Of a stretch of DNA of 64,000 nucleotides, positions 60,802 to 64,000 are shown piece after piece (position 1 is the first letter of the stretch; each line of letters starts with the position of its first letter). The DNA is from Plantago major (lineage: Eukaryota; Streptophyta; Magnoliopsida; Lamiales; Plantaginaceae). Location of the stretch: contig JAIFAC010000183.1 in assembly GCA_026545765.1 (NCBI GenBank), forward strand, positions 62,001-126,000. Direction: 5' to 3'. The notes beneath the pieces were generated by a model. It did not search any database. It had not been told where the DNA came from and saw nothing but the letters and a program-made list of their open reading frames with translations. The position numbers and the translations under genes are program-made.

Positions 60802-61587
60802 TTTTCTCTCTTTGTAATTTGTAATAATTAATCTCTCTACACTTGAACACGATTAGTTAATATGATGCTCAAGAATGTGATTGTAAGTGGGCTTTTATAC
60901 ACACAAAAAGCAAGTAGTAAAGAAATAAGAACAAATTCAATTTAATTTTTCTACATGTTTGAGTGCAACACTTGTGCATGTGCATGGTGGAATAAGAAGC
61001 TTTAAATTCCCCTAGATTCCTTTTATTCCATCAGCCTAAAATACCACCTACTGCTCTAGCAACTAAGTGATGTAACATTTGATACTATTAATTATATTAT
61101 TTGATACTATTAAAACAAATCTTTGCTTGAAAAGTTAATATTTCTTTTTATGGATTTCCAAGTAAGAAACCGTATGGAATTTTTAAATGTTGAATTATTA
61201 GAAGATGTAGGTCAGAATAATTTGACCAACTAATGTGATTAAGGTTAAGTGCAATGTGATCGAGTTGTAGGGATCATTGCTTCTTTTGTGTGGAGGGTGA
61301 GTGGACACTTTTTTATAAATGGCGTTACATTATTAATCCGGGTATTTTACGGGGCATGATTTTTTAAGTTGTTTGTTGATCGCACTCTTTCTCTTCTGTG
61401 AGATGACACTTGTTATTAGATGCGCTTTGCTGTGTTGTGTTTCGAACTTAAGAGCTCAAATGACAATTTTAAAATCGAGGAGAGGAGACGGATAGTGCTA
61501 AATTGAGAAAAACATTAATTATGTTGAGGACAATCAATTTATATTAGAAAAGTTAGAAAAATAAATCAGAACCAATGTTTTTCACAA
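60802..61587. other. Upstream region of the WAT1 paralogue, no other gene
   Basis: The stretch to about 61070 resembles the upstream region of the intact WAT1 gene (ACACACAAAAAGCAAGT, then GCAACACTTG). Nothing else is recognised. Confidence 0.45.
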
Positions 61588-62375
61588 AATCGAGAGAGGC
61601 AGTCTGGATAAGTTATCTATTAAGAAAATTATTGATGTTCTTAATCAAAAGCGTTTATGTTGTTAACAAAATGTCTTTTTGTAATATGAAAAACACCGAT
61701 ATTGAGAATAATCCTATAATTGTAGGACCCGACACGAAAATGTATTTAAAATCTGAGTTAAGGTTGGATTACACCCTTGATTCAATGGCCGACCGAAGAC
61801 CACCCTTTAACCGACCGCATCCAAATTTGACACACGATCCAGCGAAATTGACATGGCCCAATTTTTTATGCAGGGTAGGGTGGGTACCTATCCGCCCATA
61901 CCAAAAAAAAAAAAAATCGCGAAAACATGTGGAAAATTATTTTTGTGAAATAATTTTTTTTACATGAGTTAGTGGAATTGGTGCAGGCCCCCACCCGGTG
62001 ACAAAAACATTCACGAAAACATGTAGGAAATTGTTTTGTGAAATAATTTTCGCTAGGTAGGTGGGGTGCCCCACTAACCGATAAAAAATGTGGGATTTTT
62101 TTTTCTTTCAAAATTTCGAGTTCGGTTTCTAGGTCTTCCTGATTTTAAAATTGCGGATTAGGTGCATGTACGGGTTTTAAAATTGCGGGTTAGGTGCGTG
62201 TATGAGTTCTAAAACCTGTTAAAATCATCGGGTTCCACCCCACGGATTTTTAATGGGTGGGCACTACCGTTCTGAGACTATAATATAGACAGTTTGATTA
62301 ATAACATCGATTATTTTATTAACAACATAGGTTTGTCTTTAGATAACTTATCTAGAAACAGTATTTGATGAGAAT
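61588..62375. mobile_element. MITE copy interrupted by a hAT-like fragment
   Basis: The left part (61588-61710) and right part (62280-62375) match the two halves of the MITE at 56577-56837. The segment between (about 61715-62275) ends TGGGTGGGCACTACCGTTC and is the reverse complement of the repeat at 55337. CTATAAT occurs at both junctions (about 61713 and 62279), which suggests the insertion-site duplication. Confidence 0.5.
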
Positions 62376-64000
62376 TACTCATGTTTTTTTATATACCAAA
62401 AGTTCATTTCAATCTAATAAATTTGTTTAAAATGAGATACTATAATGAAGTAACACTACCGGTCAGTTGTTGAAACTTGAAGGTGACAATCATGGTGTTT
62501 GGTATAAAACTCTACATTAAACTTAAGGTGAGGAGAGCTTCTAAAAAAAAAAAAAAAAATTTAAGGTGAGGAGAGTTGATGAATAGTGAGTACCCAGAAG
62601 TTGAGTTTTGAATTTTTTGTTTAATATTACAATGTGATACTTATAAGTATATCTTTTTTTTCAAACCAAAAATATATTAAGAAAACATAGAAACATTATT
62701 ACACGAGCATAAGAATATGCTCAACAATCCAACAAATAACACCAAGAGCCCTTCACAAGTAATACTTTGTTTAAACCAAAACTATTCCAAAATCACAACC
62801 AAATTAAGTCAAAGTGTAAGTATATTTGAATTTTGAATTTTCAAGTTTATAAATAATAACTGAAATCAAGTAACATAGTGTAGAGTTGAGAAATAAATAT
62901 AAAAGTTTTGCAAAACTCAATTCGAGTTGAGTTTTATCAACTCAAGTTTCAAGCCAAACAGGTGGAATACATTTTCATAACTTTTTATTGAAATCGGGAA
63001 CCTCTTTTTCTTTTCTATTTTTAGAAAAAATCGAGAACTTTAAGACCATTATTTATATATGCATTTAGGAAACTTGAATAATGGCGGAATATAGATTGAG
63101 TAAGTCACCTCATGGTGACCGTCTTTATAAAGAGACTAGTGGTAGACAAAAATTATCGTTATGTATAAAAAAACATTAAAGGTTTTTTACTAAAAATCGG
63201 TGAGATACATATTCATAAAAATGACATAACATGTTCACCGTAAAACATTCTCTTGATATTATCGTTTAATACATTCTACTTATACTCAAGAACATACGTC
63301 CATCTTTCAGGTCCCTCACTAATGCATCTCTCTTCGAAGACTGTGTGTAGATTAAAAGCACACAAAAAATACGTGACAGTAGATTCAAGACTTAGATAAT
63401 CTTCAAATTTCCAAATAAATAATATATATCTCCTGATTTTGTATGGGTATCGATAAGTTGACCTTTGAAATATCTAGGCGAATGAGTCGACTATAACATA
63501 ATTTTAACTACTACGATTAAAACTATTGAGTGAGTCGAATTCAAAGTATTTTTTTAAAGTAGTATTATAATCATTTAGTTGGCGCGTGGAGAAACCAAAT
63601 TGAAAAGCCAATTTCACCTATTCCAGTGTATTTTGGGTTTAGACAAATAGAAAGGCCATGCGCACAAACCCTCGCGTGTGTTTCACACTTTAATCTTAAC
63701 ATGGAAATAACAAACAATGTCTCTATATGTTCTGTGTATATCCTAATAGAAATTTTCTCAACTGTCTCCTGACAACGTTTATCTACAAAATAAATTTCAC
63801 CACTCGATTCCGTTCTCTTGGGTAGAATGTATAAATGTACCTATGTTCTTTGAAAAATGCGAGGATGTACCTATTGTTATTGAAATTGCGAATGTCACCA
63901 TATTATTTCTGATATGCACACTTGCTCCAATTGGTGTGTGTGTTACACTCTCCATGTGCAAGTGAATCCATTTTCTTTTTCAAGCATACAAGTGTTAAAA
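62376..64000. other. No gene seen; a short poly(A) insertion scar
   Basis: AT-rich DNA without a supported exon. At 62523-62575 a 15-base direct repeat TTAAGGTGAGGAGAG flanks an A-run (see findings). Confidence 0.4.

Noticed and set aside
55337-62275. Inverted copies of one repeat flanking the 58-kb WAT1 gene, as if a transposon had captured it
   Set aside because: The right-hand copy sits inside a MITE with its own apparent insertion junctions, and the flanks show no shared duplication. Two independent insertions explain it better.

Overview
The window reads as plant nuclear DNA. Its genes are split by GT-AG introns, the spacers are AT-rich, and the repeats are typical plant families (CACTA, Ty1/Copia, Stowaway, Harbinger, hAT). 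The recognisable host families (WAT1-related transporters, potato inhibitor I proteins, a ChaC-type gamma-glutamylcyclotransferase, an ATN1-like Raf kinase) point to a eudicot, perhaps an asterid. The species cannot be fixed from the sequence alone.

Layout. 0.5-11.4 kb is a nest of two related CACTA (En/Spm) transposons in opposite orientation. The outer one (531-11411, 3-bp ATG target duplication) carries the inner one in its first intron. 11.4-15.2 kb holds the first three exons of an ATN1-like kinase on the minus strand, broken by a stop codon. Any later exons would lie beyond the CACTA nest, outside the left edge. 16.9-19.8 kb is a six-exon gene of a conserved, uncharacterised plant family on the plus strand. 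20.6-23.9 kb is an eight-exon GGCT2/ChaC gene on the minus strand. Each of these two genes shows one break in reading phase near its 3' end.

24.5-49.8 kb is built around a segmental duplication. Its unit is a small potato inhibitor I gene (plus strand) followed by a WAT1-related gene (minus strand, tail to tail). Three inhibitor copies survive (24.9, 39.8 and 45.9 kb). Only the third unit keeps an intact WAT1 gene (47.3-49.7 kb); units 1 and 2 keep only exon scraps. The units have been spread apart by a 10.4-kb SIRE-like Copia element with an extra ORF (25.7-36.1 kb), a truncated second Copia element that itself carries a hAT-type MITE (36.4-38.9 kb), a Harbinger MITE (39.2-39.5 kb) and other repeats. 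A fourth WAT1 copy (58.1-60.8 kb) has lost its reading frame.

50.2-54.9 kb is a short-LTR Copia-type element with almost no coding capacity. The remainder (41-45 kb, 55-58 kb, 61-64 kb) is MITEs, hAT-like fragments, microsatellites and AT-rich DNA with no gene I can support.

The host genes show no shared pathway. The inhibitor/WAT1 pair is linked by duplication history rather than by evident function. Small indels are common between paralogous copies, including the two LTRs of one element. Either much of the region is decaying or the underlying assembly carries uncorrected indels, so pseudogene calls based on single frameshifts are provisional.
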